Of a stretch of DNA of 64,000 bases, positions 62,849-64,000 are shown in pieces. The position numbers and the translations under genes are program-made. The stretch's first letter is position 1, and every line of letters starts with the position of its first letter. The stretch is from NCBI RefSeq assembly GCF_010093135.1, contig NZ_PDWK01000002.1:1-64000 (forward strand), written 5' to 3'. This DNA comes from Pseudoxanthomonas taiwanensis (GTDB taxonomy: Bacteria; Pseudomonadota; Gammaproteobacteria; Xanthomonadales; Xanthomonadaceae). The notes beneath the pieces were generated by a model. The model worked only from the letters and a program-made list of their open reading frames with translations. It had not been told where the DNA came from and did no database searches.

Positions 62849-64000
62849 GTGCGCTGCGCGACGCCATGAGCCACGCCGTCCTCGGCTGGGTCAAGCCCGA
62901 GCTGGACGAGACCCTGCGCCAGGCGCGCGGCGAGATCGAGGCGTTCGTCGAGAACCCGGCCGACACCAGCCGCATGCGCTTCTGCGCGGGCTACCTGCAC
63001 CAGGTGCAGGGCACCCTGCGCATGGTCGAGCTGTACGCCCCGGCCATGGTGGCCGAGGAAATGGAGCTGCTGGCGCAGGCGCTGCAGCACGGCGAGGCCG
63101 CCGACCGCGACGAGGCCTGCGCCACGCTGATGCGCGGCACCGTGCTGCTGCCGGACTACCTGGAACGCCTGCAGAACGGCCACCGCGACATCCCGATCGT
63201 GCTGCTGCCGCTGCTCAACGAGATCCGCGCCGCACGCGGCGAGCCGGGCCTGAGCGAGAGCGTGCTGTTCGCCCCGGACCTGACCGGTCCGCTGCCCGAT
63301 TCGGTTCCGGCCACCTCGGCGCTGCCCTCGACCCAGCGCCTGGACCAGGCCGTGCGCGCCCGCGAGCGTTTCGAGCAGGCGCTGGCCGCCTGGCCGGAGG
63401 ACGGCGCGCCCGCCGACGCCGCGGCCCTGGCCGAGGGCGCGGCGGCGATGCTGGAGAACACCGCCCACGAGGCCACCCGGCGCATGCTGTGGGTGCTGGC
63501 CTCGGCGGCCGAGGCGCTGCGCGACGGCGCGCTGCAGCCCGGCCCGGCGCTGCACGGCGCCTTCGCCGGCATCGCCCGCGCCGTGGCCCTGGCCCAGGAG
63601 GACGACACCCTGCCGGCCGAGTCGCGCGGCGTGGTCAGCCAGGAGCCGACCCGCCAGCTGCTGTTCCTGGTGGCGCAGGCGCGCGTGCCGCACCCGGCAC
63701 TGGACGCGCTGCGCCAGGCCTTCGACCTGGACGCGCACATGCCCAGCGAGGCCGAGCTGGACCATGCCCGGGGCAGCCTGGCCGGCCGCAACCGCGAGCT
63801 GCTCAACACCGTCGGCAGTGCGGTCAAGGAGGAGCTGCTGCGGGTCAAGGACGCGCTGGACCTGCACCTGCGCACCGGCGGCGATCCGGCCGCCCTGCAG
63901 CCGCAGGCCGCCGACCTGGCGCGGGTGGCCGACACCCTGGGCATGCTCGGCCTGGGCGTGGCCCGCGACGTGGTACTGCAGCAGCGCGCCGCGCTGGAGG
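62845..64000 (+). CDS. chpA: Chemotaxis hybrid histidine kinase ChpA, N-terminal part (runs off right edge)
   Basis: The first 385 codons of a large multi-domain kinase; no stop is reached by the window end. The visible part is helical, as in the N-terminal Hpt-like region of ChpA: LRDAMSHAVLGWVKPELDETLRQARG, then FCAGYLHQVQGTLRMVELYAPAM, with a potential phosphotransfer histidine in LHQVQG. Its place after pilJ and the missing pilK agree with the xanthomonad Pil-Chp operon. The ATG at 62845 has GGAG 5 bases before it. Confidence 0.9.
   Translation, partial: MSALRDAMSHAVLGWVKPELDETLRQARGEIEAFVENPADTSRMRFCAGYLHQVQGTLRMVELYAPAMVAEEMELLAQALQHGEAADRDEACATLMRGTVLLPDYLERLQNGHRDIPIVLLPLLNEIRAARGEPGLSESVLFAPDLTGPLPDSVPATSALPSTQRLDQAVRARERFEQALAAWPEDGAPADAAALAEGAAAMLENTAHEATRRMLWVLASAAEALRDGALQPGPALHGAFAGIARAVALAQEDDTLPAESRGVVSQEPTRQLLFLVAQARVPHPALDALRQAFDLDAHMPSEAELDHARGSLAGRNRELLNTVGSAVKEELLRVKDALDLHLRTGGDPAALQPQAADLARVADTLGMLGLGVARDVVLQQRAALE

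Overview
The window is a high-GC stretch of ordinary chromosome from a gammaproteobacterium, most likely a member of the Lysobacterales (Xanthomonadales), for example Luteimonas, Lysobacter or Pseudoxanthomonas. I infer this from gene order: otsB-GH15-otsA, ruvC-ruvA-kup-ruvB, lptD-surA-pdxA, and tonB-gshB-pilG-pilH-pilI-pilJ-chpA. It also follows from the two large TonB-dependent receptors and the Tat-exported class A beta-lactamase. No genus-level claim can be proved from the sequence alone. I saw no rRNA, tRNA, CRISPR array or prophage.

Layout. 1-160 is the edge of a degraded ISL3-type transposase. 235-4195 is a minus-strand trehalose cluster (otsB, a GH15 hydrolase, otsA). 4391-9890 holds a TonB-dependent receptor paired with an NCS2-type nucleobase permease, then two conserved DUF proteins. 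10096-12681 is clpB behind a sigma32-like promoter. 12855-19680 holds metY, a FAD oxidoreductase, a KefB/YbaL-type antiporter and a second TonB-dependent receptor. 20117-23345 carries an ABC-F ATPase, a class A beta-lactamase and an FmdB zinc-ribbon protein. 23423-36278 is the aspS to ruvB block. It is interrupted by a reverse-strand DUF3011 gene and by an islet of two AraC regulators, two alpha/beta hydrolases and a broken RND adaptor gene. 36316-40949 is lptD-surA-pdxA (outer-membrane LPS assembly, periplasmic chaperone, vitamin B6). 41058-43200 is an operon for a membrane protein, a cobalamin adenosyltransferase and an HDAC-like amidohydrolase. 43298-45672 is the ubiquinone hydroxylase pair. 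45677-48594 holds an EF-hand protein, a tandem 162-bp repeat, an unrecognised HTH-like gene and a Tat-exported Gfo/Idh/MocA oxidoreductase. 48608-52385 is a lipoprotein-deaminase-rlmM cluster behind glnS. 52523-57309 carries DUF2007, msrA, transaldolase, pyruvate kinase and class I aldolase. 57379 to the right edge is TonB-like/gshB, diverging from the Pil-Chp chemosensory operon that drives type IV pilus twitching; chpA runs off the window.

Most of the window is core housekeeping. The observations most worth a second look are small. They are a phosphatase remnant with an intact HC(X5)R motif, an RND-adaptor remnant, a DUF3011 gene with no canonical start codon, and a recurring -10 box placed exactly 6 nt before the start codon in three genes, suggesting leaderless mRNAs. 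The others are a 17-residue leader ORF overlapping the chpA start, the 162-bp tandem repeat, and an HTH-like orphan gene. I did not find a convincing new multi-gene system.
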